Assembly: GCA_963729995.1 (NCBI GenBank)
Contig: CAVSPF010000001.1
Location: 1 to 64,000 of the forward strand
Source: VRUE01 sp963729995
Lineage (GTDB): Bacteria > Actinomycetota > Thermoleophilia > Solirubrobacterales > 70-9
Reading direction: 5' to 3'
DNA length: 64,000 nucleotides
The position numbers and the translations under genes are program-made. This document shows, in pieces, positions 17,959-29,500 of the stretch. The first letter of the stretch is position 1. The number at the start of each line of letters is the position of its first letter. The notes below the pieces were generated by a model. That model saw nothing but the letters and a program-made list of their open reading frames with translations, had not been told where the DNA came from and did not search any database.

Positions 17959-19605
17959 ATGGCGAGCGGAACGGATAAGCCGGCTGCTGAAGAGCTCGCG
18001 CGGACGATTGCCCCGGTCGTCGGTCCTGACGACGAGCGCGTCTTCACCGACTCGGGGATCGAGATCAAGCGCCTCTATACGGAGGACGATGTCGCGCCGG
18101 GGCTGGAAGAGCGCCTCGGACGGCCCGGCTCACCGCCCTTCACCCGCGGCATCCACGAGGGGATGTACCGGGACCGGCTCTGGACGATGCGCCAGTACGC
18201 CGGCTTCGCCTCGCCCGAGGACACCAACGAGCGCTACCGCTACCTGATCGAGCACGGCTCGACCGGTCTTTCGATGGCCTTCGACCTGCCGACCCAGCTC
18301 GGCCGCGACTCCGACGATCCGCTCTGCCGCGGCGAGGTCGGCCGCACCGGTGTGCCCATCGACACGATCGAGGACATGCGGATCTGCTTCGAGCAGATCC
18401 CGCTCGACAGCGTCTCGACCTCGATGACGATCAACGCCCCCGCGGCGATCCTGCTGCTCCTCTACGAGCTGGTTGGAGAGGAGCAGGGGGTGTCCTCCGA
18501 GAAGCTGCGCGGCACCGTCCAGAACGACGTGCTGAAGGAGTACATCGCCCGCGGCAACTACATCTACCCGCCCGAGCCGACGATGCGCTTCACCACCGAC
18601 ATCTTCGAATACTGCCGCGAGCGAGTGCCGAGATGGAACACGATCTCGATCTCCGGCTACCACATCCGAGAGAAGGGCTGTTCGGCGGTTCAGGAGGTTG
18701 CGTTCACCCTCTCCAACGCGATTGCCTACGTCGAGGCGGCGCTTGACCGGGGCTTGAAGATCGACGAGTTCGCCCCTCGTCTCGCCTTCTTCTTCAACGG
18801 GCACAACAACGTCTTCCAGGAGATCGCGAAGTTCCGTGCAGTGCGACGAATGTGGGCCAGGATCGTCAGGGAGCGGTTTGGCGCCGAGGATCCCAACTCG
18901 ATGAAGATCCGTTTCCACACCCAGACCGGCGGCGTGACGCTGCAGGCCCAGCAGCCGGAGGTGAACATCGTCCGCGTCGCCCTGCAGGGCTTCGCCGCTG
19001 TCTGCGGCGGCACCCAGAGCCTCCACACCAACGGCTTCGACGAGGCGCTTGCGCTGCCGACCGAGCGCTCAGCCCGGATCGCGCTGCGCACGCAGCAGGT
19101 GCTCGCCCACGAGTCGGGCGCCGCCGACACGGTCGACCCCTTTGCCGGCTCCTACTTCGTCGAGTCGCTCACCGACGAGATCGAGCAGCGCGCCGGTGAG
19201 CTGATGGGCAAGGTCGAGGAGCTGGGCGGCTCGGTCGAGGCACTGGAGTTCATGCAGAAAGAGATCGAGGAATCGGCCCTCTCCTACCACGAGCGCTACA
19301 AGAGCGGCCAGGACATCGTCGTCGGCGTCAACCGCTACGTCACCGACCAGGTGGACGACGTCGACATCCTCAGGGTCGACCCCGAGGCCGAGCAGCGCCA
19401 GCTGGCGCGCCTGAAGTCCTTCAAGGAGTCTCGGGACCAGGCAGTGGTCGCGGAGAAGCTCGAGGCCCTGCGCGATGTCGCCCGCGGCGAGGGCAATTTG
19501 CTGCACCCGATTCGTGCTGCGCTGGCGGCCAATGCCTCGATCGGCGAGGTCTGCGGCGCCATGCGCGACGTCTTCGGCGAATACCGCGGCGGCGCTTTCT
19601 TCTAG
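17959..19605 (+). CDS. Acyl-CoA mutase large subunit (methylmalonyl-CoA mutase family)
   Basis: 548 residues, covering only the TIM-barrel catalytic part of methylmalonyl-CoA mutase. Diagnostic segments are FTRGIHEGMYRDRLWTMRQY, STGLSMAFDLPTQLGRDSDD, SMTINAPAAILLLLY, and RFHTQTGGVTLQAQQPEVNI, then CGGTQSLHTNGFDEALALPT. The C-terminal cobalamin-binding domain is absent, so a separate small B12-binding subunit is needed, as in isobutyryl-CoA or archaeal-type mutases. The exact acyl substrate cannot be settled by eye. ATG 17959 lies 8 nt after TATCCT, so it is probably leaderless. The acyl-CoA carboxylase downstream fits propionyl-CoA/methylmalonyl-CoA metabolism. Confidence 0.85.
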   Translation: MASGTDKPAAEELARTIAPVVGPDDERVFTDSGIEIKRLYTEDDVAPGLEERLGRPGSPPFTRGIHEGMYRDRLWTMRQYAGFASPEDTNERYRYLIEHGSTGLSMAFDLPTQLGRDSDDPLCRGEVGRTGVPIDTIEDMRICFEQIPLDSVSTSMTINAPAAILLLLYELVGEEQGVSSEKLRGTVQNDVLKEYIARGNYIYPPEPTMRFTTDIFEYCRERVPRWNTISISGYHIREKGCSAVQEVAFTLSNAIAYVEAALDRGLKIDEFAPRLAFFFNGHNNVFQEIAKFRAVRRMWARIVRERFGAEDPNSMKIRFHTQTGGVTLQAQQPEVNIVRVALQGFAAVCGGTQSLHTNGFDEALALPTERSARIALRTQQVLAHESGAADTVDPFAGSYFVESLTDEIEQRAGELMGKVEELGGSVEALEFMQKEIEESALSYHERYKSGQDIVVGVNRYVTDQVDDVDILRVDPEAEQRQLARLKSFKESRDQAVVAEKLEALRDVARGEGNLLHPIRAALAANASIGEVCGAMRDVFGEYRGGAFF

Positions 19606-19616
19606 CCCTTCCTGCA

Positions 19617-19666
19617 GACGTGCCTGAGGTTTGACTACCCAGATGGTTGTCAACCTCCGGCACGTC
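19617..19666. terminator. Long hairpin after the mutase gene
   Basis: GACGTGCCTGAGGTTTGAC (19617-19635) pairs with GTCAACCTCCGGCACGTC (19649-19666), with one mismatch, one bulged T and a 13-nt loop. It begins 12 nt after the stop codon. There is no U tract, so it may be a repeat element as well as a terminator. It shares GGCACGTCCCC with the element at 13443-13527. Confidence 0.6.
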
Positions 19667-19713
19667 CCCAGCCATAGGCAGGAACCGGCCAGCCGCGGAC
19701 GAACCCGACCCAA

Positions 19714-19929
19714 ATGATCGAGGTTTCACGGACCCTGATGAAGTCAGAGCCCGAGTTGGCCGGGCTGATCGACGAGCTGGACGGGCTCGAGGTATCGATG
19801 GTCGAGAGGGGCCTCGGCACGCGCGTCCAGATCCGGGCCGCCGACGACTCGGGACTGAGCGAAGGCGACCTGGAGCGGGTTCTCGACCAGCTCGCGCAAC
19901 CGCAGAAGCAGCCGTTCGGCAGCACCTGA
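19714..19929 (+). CDS. Small conserved-looking hypothetical protein
   Basis: 71 residues: MIEVSRTLMKSEPELAGLID, then LEVSMVERGLGTRVQIRAAD and a helical LSEGDLERVLDQLAQP. The opening (EVSRTLxKSxPEL) and the GxGTRVxIRA strand resemble short SRPBCC-like hypothetical proteins of Thermoleophilia, here in a reduced form. It lies between the mutase and carboxylase genes on the same strand. No ribosome site is obvious, and ATG 19738 is a possible alternative start. Confidence 0.5.
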   Translation: MIEVSRTLMKSEPELAGLIDELDGLEVSMVERGLGTRVQIRAADDSGLSEGDLERVLDQLAQPQKQPFGST

Positions 19930-19965
19930 GCGGGGGGTTTCGAGACGGGTTCTGACCCGGCTCCA

Positions 19966-19971
19966 TAGAAT
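19966..19971 (+). promoter_or_regulatory. -10 element TAGAAT ahead of a leader mini-gene
   Basis: TAGAAT lies 8 nt before an ATG at 19980, the spacing seen for many leaderless genes in this window. The ATG opens a 9-codon frame that overlaps the start of the acyl-CoA carboxylase. Confidence 0.45.
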
Positions 19972-19979
19972 CGCGCGCC

Positions 19980-20009
19980 ATGAGCGCGAAGCGAGCGAAG
20001 CATGCGTGA
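19980..20009 (+). CDS. Nine-codon leader peptide overlapping the carboxylase start
   Basis: The frame encodes MSAKRAKHA and stops at 20007-20009, overlapping the ATG of the next gene at 20002. It would be translated as a leaderless mini-gene. The carboxylase ATG has only a weak purine-rich upstream region, so coupling is plausible. The reading rests on spacing and overlap alone. Confidence 0.35.
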   Translation: MSAKRAKHA

Positions 20010-21570
20010 ACGCAACCCCGTCACCCACGAGGAGAAGCTCGCCTACCTGCGCGAGCTGCGCGAGGCGGCGATCCACTCCGCCTCCGAGGAGGCCGTCTCC
20101 AAGCAGCACGCGAAGGGGAAGCTGACCGCCCGAGAGCGGATCGAGAAGCTGCTCGACCCGGGCTCCTTCGAGGAGCTCGACACCTTCGTTCGCCACCGCA
20201 CCTACGACTTCGAGATGCAGAAGCGCCGCCCCTGGGGCGACGCGGTCGTCACCGGCCACGGCACGATCGAAGGGCGCACCGTCTTCGTCTTCTCCCAGGA
20301 CTTCACGGTGTTCGGCGGCAGCCTCGGCGAGGTCATGGCGGAGAAGATGTGCAAGGTGATGGACCTCGCCGCCCAGGTGGGGGCGCCGGTGGTCGGGATC
20401 AACGACTCCGGTGGCGCCCGCATCCAGGAGGGCGTGGTTTCGCTCGGCGCCTACGGCGACGTCTTCGTCCGCAACGTCAAGTGCTCCGGCGTGATCCCCC
20501 AGATCAGCCTGATCATGGGGCCCTGCGCCGGCGGCGCCGTCTACTCACCGGCGATGACGGACTTCATCTTCATGGTCAAGGAGACCTCCCACATGTTCAT
20601 CACCGGGCCCGAAGTGATCAAGACGGTCACCGGCGAGGAGGTTGAGTTCGAGGAGCTGGGTGGGGCGATGAGCCACAACACAAAGTCGGGCGTCGCCCAC
20701 TTTGCGGCCGACGACGAGGAGAGCTGCCTCGAGGACGTGCGCTACCTGCTCGGCTTCCTGCCCTCCAACAACCTGGAGGCGCCCCCGCGCGTTGTGGCCG
20801 AGGATGACGCCGAGCGTGAAGACGCCGAGCTCGACACCCTCGTGCCCGACGACCCCTCCAAGCCCTACGACATGCGCGAGGTGATCTCCCGCATCGTCGA
20901 CGACGGCGACTTCTTCGAGGTTCACGAACACTTCGCCCGGAACATCGTCTGCGGTTTCTCGAGGCTCGACGGCTACCCGGTCGGTGTGGTGGGCAACCAG
21001 CCCGCCTTCCTCGCGGGCGTGCTCGACATCGAGGCTTCCGAGAAGGCCGCCCGCTTCGTTCGCACCTGCGATGCCTTCAACATCCCGCTGCTCACCTTCA
21101 CCGACGTGCCGGGGTTCCTGCCCGGCACCGACCAGGAGTGGAACGGGATCATCCGTCACGGAGCCAAGCTGCTCTACGCCTTCACCGAGGCGACCGTGCC
21201 GAAGCTCACCGTCGTCACCCGCAAGGCCTACGGCGGGGCCTACGACGTGATGAACTCGAAGCACATGCTCGCCGACTACAACGTCGCCTGGCCCACCGCC
21301 GAGATCGCCGTGATGGGCCCCGAGGGGGCGGTCAACATCATCTACCGCAAGGACATCTCCTCCTCGCCGACTCCGGAGGAGCGCCGGCAGAAGCTGATCG
21401 GCGACTACAAAGCCCACTTCGCCAATCCCTATTCGGCAGCCGAGCGCGGCTACATCGATGACGTGATCGAGCCTCGCCAGACCCGCCCCAAGCTCATCAA
21501 GGCGCTCCACATGCTCCGCTCCAAGCGGGTCGACCAGCCGAAGCGCAAGCACGGCAACATCCCGCTGTAG
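20002..21570 (+). CDS. pccB: Acyl-CoA carboxylase beta (carboxyltransferase) subunit, propionyl-CoA carboxylase-like
   Basis: 522 residues, the normal length. It transfers CO2 from biotin to propionyl-CoA or acetyl-CoA. It starts MRERNPVTHEEKLAYLRELR, then KLTARERIEKLLDPGSFEEL. The N-terminal half has the oxyanion element GINDSGGARIQEGVVSLGAY and MGPCAGGAVYSPAMTDF. The C-terminal half has ITFTDVPGF-like LLTFTDVPGFLPGTDQEWNG, ARKAYGGAYDVMNSKH and PTAEIAVMGPEGAVNIIYRK. It ends RSKRVDQPKRKHGNIPL, as in PccB. With the mutase upstream it suggests a propionyl-CoA to succinyl-CoA route. The biotinylated alpha subunit is not in the window. Confidence 0.93.
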   Translation: MRERNPVTHEEKLAYLRELREAAIHSASEEAVSKQHAKGKLTARERIEKLLDPGSFEELDTFVRHRTYDFEMQKRRPWGDAVVTGHGTIEGRTVFVFSQDFTVFGGSLGEVMAEKMCKVMDLAAQVGAPVVGINDSGGARIQEGVVSLGAYGDVFVRNVKCSGVIPQISLIMGPCAGGAVYSPAMTDFIFMVKETSHMFITGPEVIKTVTGEEVEFEELGGAMSHNTKSGVAHFAADDEESCLEDVRYLLGFLPSNNLEAPPRVVAEDDAEREDAELDTLVPDDPSKPYDMREVISRIVDDGDFFEVHEHFARNIVCGFSRLDGYPVGVVGNQPAFLAGVLDIEASEKAARFVRTCDAFNIPLLTFTDVPGFLPGTDQEWNGIIRHGAKLLYAFTEATVPKLTVVTRKAYGGAYDVMNSKHMLADYNVAWPTAEIAVMGPEGAVNIIYRKDISSSPTPEERRQKLIGDYKAHFANPYSAAERGYIDDVIEPRQTRPKLIKALHMLRSKRVDQPKRKHGNIPL

Positions 21571-21586
21571 GGGTCAGGCCTAAAGG

Positions 21587-22141
21587 CTAAAAGCCAGCGG
21601 GGTGGCGGGCGACGTAGCTGGCGTTGCTGAGCAGTTCGGGATGCCAGCGCGGGCCGGTTCCCTGCGAGTCGCCGGCGGTGTCCCAGCGATAGCCGGCTAT
21701 CACCGCGTAGGCGTGGCCGGGGTTCGCGTAGACGGTGATCCAGCGGCCCGAGCCGGAACGGCCCCAGTGCATCATCGGGCCCGAGGGCAGCGGGCTTCCG
21801 AGGAAGTCGCCGCCGTGCAGCGCGAAGCTGACCGAGCCTGAGCAGTCGTAGCCGTTGTCCCACCAGCGGGCGTGGCCGCCGCCCCAGATATAGGGCTTGG
21901 TGTTGATCCGGTTGGCGGCGGCGATGACCGCCTTGACCCGGGCGGGAGCGCTGCTCGGTGGGATCAGGACCCCGTCCGACAGCAGCCGGGCCTTCGGCGT
22001 CGGCGTGCAGATGTCGATCGCGGCAGGTGCAAGCCCGCCGCCCCGGCAGCTGGCCGATGCGCTTGCAGGTACGAGCATGAGGACGAGCAGCGCCGCTGTC
22101 GTAAGCAACCCCGCCCTGAGCTTTGCGTTGTTCGTAGGCAA
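21587..22141 (-). CDS. Secreted NlpC/P60-like cell-wall hydrolase
   Basis: 184 residues with a signal peptide (LLTTAALLVLMLVPASASAS). The hydrolase core has YIWGGGHARWWDNGYDCSGS, where C100 is the likely nucleophile, and H143 in NPGHAYAVIAGYRWDT, the usual Cys/His pair of NlpC/P60 peptidases. It probably cleaves peptidoglycan stem peptides outside the membrane. The start is TTG 22141, set by AAAGGAG seven bases upstream. A ydaO-type c-di-AMP riboswitch lies in the leader, the typical control of actinobacterial wall hydrolases. Confidence 0.85.
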   Translation of the reverse strand: MPTNNAKLRAGLLTTAALLVLMLVPASASASCRGGGLAPAAIDICTPTPKARLLSDGVLIPPSSAPARVKAVIAAANRINTKPYIWGGGHARWWDNGYDCSGSVSFALHGGDFLGSPLPSGPMMHWGRSGSGRWITVYANPGHAYAVIAGYRWDTAGDSQGTGPRWHPELLSNASYVARHPAGF

Positions 22142-22154
22142 ACCGATCTCCTTT

Positions 22155-22305
22155 GTCGGCCTACGGGGTTAGCTGTCGGGCTGGCGCGAAAGGAGCCTGC
22201 GCCCCCGCCTCAGGTGGGCGGGTTAGCCCCGAAAACGTGGTTCCCCCGCTCCCGCGGCGCCTCCTGGCATGCGGGATTCGGCGTTTCGGTTATTCGGAAC
22301 GGCGG
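22155..22305 (-). promoter_or_regulatory. Cyclic di-AMP (ydaO/yuaA) riboswitch
   Basis: Read on the minus strand, the leader of the NlpC/P60 gene contains CGCCGAATCCCGC, then GCGGGGGAACCACG, GGGGCTAACCCGCC, and CCCGACAGCTAACCCCGTAG close to the gene. These are the conserved blocks of the ydaO motif; the PuACAGCUAACCYCGUAGGC block is nearly exact. Paired arms include GCCCACCTGAGGCGGG. The Shine-Dalgarno AAGGAG follows within 15 nt of the last block, so ligand binding could act by transcription termination or by hiding the ribosome site. Confidence 0.85.
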
Positions 22306-22413
22306 CAGTGTAGACGATCGCCCGGACAGACGCTCACAGAAAGCCAACATTTGTGATCTTTCTCACCCGCCGTCCGAATTCCTGTCTGCCGTTCGACTGG
22401 TAGCGTGGCCGCG

Positions 22414-23217
22414 ATGGAACTTTCCGGTCGCACAGCTCTCCTCACCGGCGCCACGGGGGGGCTGGGGCGGGCGATAGCCAGGGCGCTGGCCGAGCGGGGG
22501 GCGAGCGTACTGCTGAGCGCGCGCAAGGCCGAGGCGTTGGAGGCGCTGGCCGCCGAGCTGCCGGGCGACGCTCACCGGGTGCTGCCATCGGACCTCGCCG
22601 AGCCGGGGGCCGCCGAGCAGCTCGCCGCCAACGCGGGGGATGTCGACATCCTCGTCGCCAACGCGGGCTTACCGGGTGCGGGCTGGCTCACCGACTTCTC
22701 TCCGGAGGAGGTCAGCCGGGCCCTGCGGGTGAACCTGGAAGCGCCGATGTTGCTTGCGCACGCGCTCTTTCCGGCGATGATCGAGCGGGGGTCGGGGCAT
22801 CTCGTCTTCATCGCCTCGCTTGCAGGGAAGGCGGCCAATCCCCGCAGCTCGATCTACAACGCGACCAAGTTTGGCCTGCGCGGCTTCGCGCTGGCGCTGA
22901 GGACCGATCTCGGGCCGAAGGGGATTGGCGTCTCGCTGGTGTCGCCCGGCTTCATCCGCGAGGCTGGGATGTTCGCCGACTCGGGGGCGAAGCCACCCCC
23001 CGGGATAGGAACCGCCAGCCCGGAGCAGGTTGGAGACGCCGTCGTGAAGGCGATCGAGCGGGACAAGGTCGAGCTGGCGGTGGCGCCGCTGCAACAGCGG
23101 ATGCTTGCTCACCTGGGCCTGGCCAGCCCCACGATGGCTGTGCGAGTGCAGAGCGGAGCGGCGGGCCGCACGGCGGCGGAGGCGATCGCCGCCGGACATC
23201 CGCGGGAGAAGAGGTAG
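22414..23217 (+). CDS. Short-chain dehydrogenase/reductase
   Basis: 267 residues of the classical SDR type. The nucleotide motif is TGATGGLG (11-18), NAG is at VANAGLPG, and the catalytic residues are S135, Y148 and K152 (SLAGKAANPRSSIYNATKFG). The C-terminal part resembles SDRs annotated as short-chain alcohol or fatty-acid-related reductases, but the substrate is unknown. ATG 22414 lies 7 nt after TAGCGT (22401-22406), a leaderless arrangement; an in-frame GTG at 22405 is less likely. It is divergent from the riboswitch-controlled hydrolase. Confidence 0.85.
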   Translation: MELSGRTALLTGATGGLGRAIARALAERGASVLLSARKAEALEALAAELPGDAHRVLPSDLAEPGAAEQLAANAGDVDILVANAGLPGAGWLTDFSPEEVSRALRVNLEAPMLLAHALFPAMIERGSGHLVFIASLAGKAANPRSSIYNATKFGLRGFALALRTDLGPKGIGVSLVSPGFIREAGMFADSGAKPPPGIGTASPEQVGDAVVKAIERDKVELAVAPLQQRMLAHLGLASPTMAVRVQSGAAGRTAAEAIAAGHPREKR

Positions 23218-23240
23218 ACGACGACTTTGAGAGGAGTTCG

Positions 23241-26048
<2,808 letters not shown>

Positions 26049-26107
26049 CGAGCGGCGCAGCGGGGCCGCGGGAGGCAGGGGGGTCCGCGCGACCCTCACT
26101 GCACCTG

Positions 26108-26139
26108 CGCGTCGGTAGCCAGGGAGGGATGCCGACGCG
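26108..26139. terminator. Hairpin between convergent acnA and DUF3817 genes
   Basis: CGCGTCGG (26108-26115) pairs with CCGACGCG (26132-26139) around a 16-nt loop. It lies about 60 nt after acnA and about 70 nt beyond the end of the facing gene. There is no U tract, and the terminator role is inferred from position. Confidence 0.4.
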
Positions 26140-26209
26140 GCTGTTCCTGCGAGCGGACTGGCCCAAAGGAACAGTCACTGTCTACCTATAGCGCCTGAGC
26201 GGCGTGGGG

Positions 26210-26560
26210 TCAAGGCATTTTGAGCGTATCTACGGGGATTCCGCAACTTTCCTGCGCAGGCTCGCCGACTCCCCAGCCCCGGCGTTCGATCAGCTCGATG
26301 CCGATCACGCTGCCGACCGGACCGACAGGTGTGAGGGTCGCGGCGAGCAGGGCGTAGGGGGCCTCGCGCTTGATGGCCGCAATCCAGATCAGGATGCACA
26401 GCGCCACGAACCCCAGGCCGTGGGCCCACCCGAACACCATGGTCTCCGTTTCGAACCCCGGCAGGAGCCAGAACAAGATCAGCGCGCTGAATATCGTCAG
26501 CTCGACCCAGGACAGGCGCTTGACCCACACGAACAGCCGCCCCGGAACCGGCTTGCGCAT
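26210..26560 (-). CDS. DUF3817-family small membrane protein
   Basis: 116 residues with three membrane segments (VELTIFSALILFWLLPG, GLGFVALCILIWIAAI, YALLAATLTPVGPVGSVIGI). The pattern KRLSWVELTxF...WAHGLGFVALC is that of DUF3817 proteins. The function is unknown. Its ATG overlaps the TGA of the 2-oxoglutarate decarboxylase gene (TGATG at 26558-26562), so it is translationally coupled to that gene. Confidence 0.8.
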   Translation of the reverse strand: MRKPVPGRLFVWVKRLSWVELTIFSALILFWLLPGFETETMVFGWAHGLGFVALCILIWIAAIKREAPYALLAATLTPVGPVGSVIGIELIERRGWGVGEPAQESCGIPVDTLKMP

Positions 26561-29500
26561 CAGGCGCCGAGGGTGAAGGCGGTGAGGACGATCCGCTCCT
26601 GCTCGCGGACGTGGGCGGCCGAGTAGCCCTCGCCGGGGCTGGCGCGGGTCGGGCGCCCGACGTAGCCGAGCTCGACTCCCTCGGGCACCACGTCGGGCAG
26701 GCGCCTCGACATCACCTTCCAACCGCCCATGTTGCGCGGCTCCTCCTGTGTCCAAACGATTTCCTTCAGGTTCGGGTAGGAGGCGATCAGCTCACTCAGC
26801 TGCTGCTTGGCGAACGGGTAGAGCAGCTCGACCCGGGCGATCGCTATGTTCTCCGCCGCCTCGCGCCGGTCGCTGGCGTCCATGTCGAAGTAGACCTTGC
26901 CGGTGCACAGCACCAGTCGCTCCACCTTCTCGCGCCGGTTGGCGGCCGCTGGATCGTCGAGGATGAAATGGAAGTGCCCGTCGGTCAGTTCCTGGAGCGA
27001 CGCTGCGGCGCGGCCGAGGCGCAACAGCCCCTTCGGGGTGAAGACGATCAGCGGCCGCGGCTTGCGGATCAGCGCCTGACGGCGCAGCAGGTGGAAGTAC
27101 TGGGCGGCGGTGCTCGGGTTGGCGATGCGGATGTTGCCCTCGGCGCCCAGTGCCAGGAAGCGCTCGATACGCGCGCTCGAGTGCTCGGGGCCCGATCCCT
27201 CGTAGCCGTGGGGGAGCAGCAGGGTGAGGCGGCTGGTCTGTCCCCACTTGGCCTCGCCGGAGGCGATGAAGCTGTCGATGATCACCTGCCCGGCGTTGGC
27301 GAAGTCACCGAACTGCGCCTCCCAGATGACCAGGGCATTGGGCGTCGCCGCCGAGTAGCCGTACTCGAAGCCGAGGCAGGCGATCTCCGAGAGGGGGCTG
27401 TTGTAGAGCTCGAACGGAGCGGTGGCGGACTCGATGTTCTGCATCGGGCAGTAGCTGAGGCCGGTTTTCTCGTCGTGGAGGACGAGGTGGCGGTGGGAGA
27501 AGGTGCCGCGCTCCGTGTCCTGGCCGGTGAGCCGGATGTGGACGCCTTCGGTCAGAAGCGAAGCGAAGGCGAGCGCCTCGGCGTGGCCGAACTCGATCCC
27601 ACCCGCCTCCAGCGCCTCCGCTCGCCGGGCGAGCGGTTTGCGCAGCTTGCGATGCACGGTGAAGCTCTCCGGCGTTTCGAGCAGGCGCCCGTTCAGCTCG
27701 CGCAGCTTCGCGACCGGAACCGCGGTCTCGGCTGGAGGGCTCGCCCTGCGGTCGAGTTCGCCGGTGGCGCTCGTCGTGACCGTCGGGTCTTCGTACTCGC
27801 CCAACTCCATCTTCTGGCGCAGGTCCTTCAGGGCGGCCGACATCTCGTCGTGGCGCTCCTGCTGCGCCTGCGCGACATCCTCGCCCGTGACGACGCCCTC
27901 GTCGATCAGCTTCTCCGCGTAGATCTCGGAGACCGGTGGATGCGCCTTGATCTTCTCCGCGATCAGCGGCTGGGTGTAGGCCGGCTCGTCGGTCTCGTTG
28001 TGGCCAAAGCGGCGGTAGCCGATCACGTCGATGACGATGTCGCGTTCCCAGCGGTCGCGGTAGGCCATCGCGAGCCGGATCGCCGCGGAGCAGGCCTCGA
28101 CGTCGTCGGCGTTGACGTGGACGATCGGCACGTTGAACCCCTTGGCCATGTCGGCCGCGTAGGGGGTCGAGCGGGCATCCTCGGGATCGGTGGTGAAGCC
28201 AACCTGGTTGTTCTGGATGATGTGGACCGTGCCACCGGTCGAGTAGCCCCTCAGTGACTGCAGGTTGAGGGTCTCGGCAACGACGCCCTGGCCCGGGAAG
28301 GCGGCGTCGCCGTGCAGCAGCACCGGGACGGCGCGCTTGGGGTCGTGGATCAGCTTCGGCCCCTCGAAGTTGGACTGGACGAAGCGGGCCGCTCCCTCCA
28401 CCACCGGGTCGACGAACTCGAGGTGGCTCGGGTTCGGGTAGAGGCGGACGGCGATCTTCTCGCCCTCGCTGCTTTCGTAGACACCCTGGTGCCCGTAGTG
28501 GTACTTGACGTCGCCCGTGCCACCGTGGGGGATTGCCGCGACCGCCTTGACCGCGTCGATCTGCTTGGCGCCCTCGAACTCGGCGAGGATCGACTCCACG
28601 GAGCGGCCGAGGTTGTGCGCGAGGACGCTGAGGCGGCCCCGGTGAGCCATCCCGAAGACGACCTCGCTGGCGCCGGCGCGGTGGGCGAGGGTGACCAGCT
28701 CGTCGAGCATCGGGACGACCGCGTCGAGGCCCTCGAGCGTGAAGATCTTCTGCCCCAGGTAGGCCTTCTCGATGAAGCGCTCGAATTCGAACACGTCGAC
28801 CAGCCGCCGCAGCAGGCGACGCTTCTCATCCTCGGTGAGGGGCTGGCGGTGGGCCCCGGTCTCGACCATCTCCTGCAGCCAGGTCCGCTGCTGGTGGGAG
28901 GAGAGGTGCTCGAACTGATAGGCGATCGTTCCGCAGTAGGTCTCGCGCATCCGTGGCAGCACGTCGAGCAGCGTCTCCCCGGGGACGCCGATGCGGAGGA
29001 CCGAGGCGGGGATCCGGGCCATCATCTCGGGCGTCAGGTTGAGCTTCTCGGGCTCGATTGCCGGGTCGCCCTGCGGCTCGCGCCCGAGCGGGTCCAGCCG
29101 AGCGGCGAGATGACCGTGCGTGCGGTAGCCCTTGAGCAGGGAGGTTGCGGCCTGGACCGCCTCGAGGAGCTCCTCGTCGGGCTGCGCGGGGCCGGCGAGC
29201 GGCGCCGTGGTGCCGAGCGGAGGCGCCGAGGCGGAGGCCGGATGCGCTGCGGCGAGCGGCGCCGGATCGATCCCGATGTCCACGGCGAGCGCCTCGTAGA
29301 AGCCGTCCTCACCCTGTAGAAGCTGCTCGACCCGGCGCAGGAAGGCTCCCGACTCGGCCCCCTGGATGACGCGGTGGTCGTAGGTGGAGGTCAGCGTCAT
29401 GACCTTCGAGACGCCGAGCTGGCGCAAGCGATCCGACGAGGCGTGTGCCCACTCCGGCGGGTAGGCGATCGCCCCCGCCGCGATGATTGCGCTCTGACCC

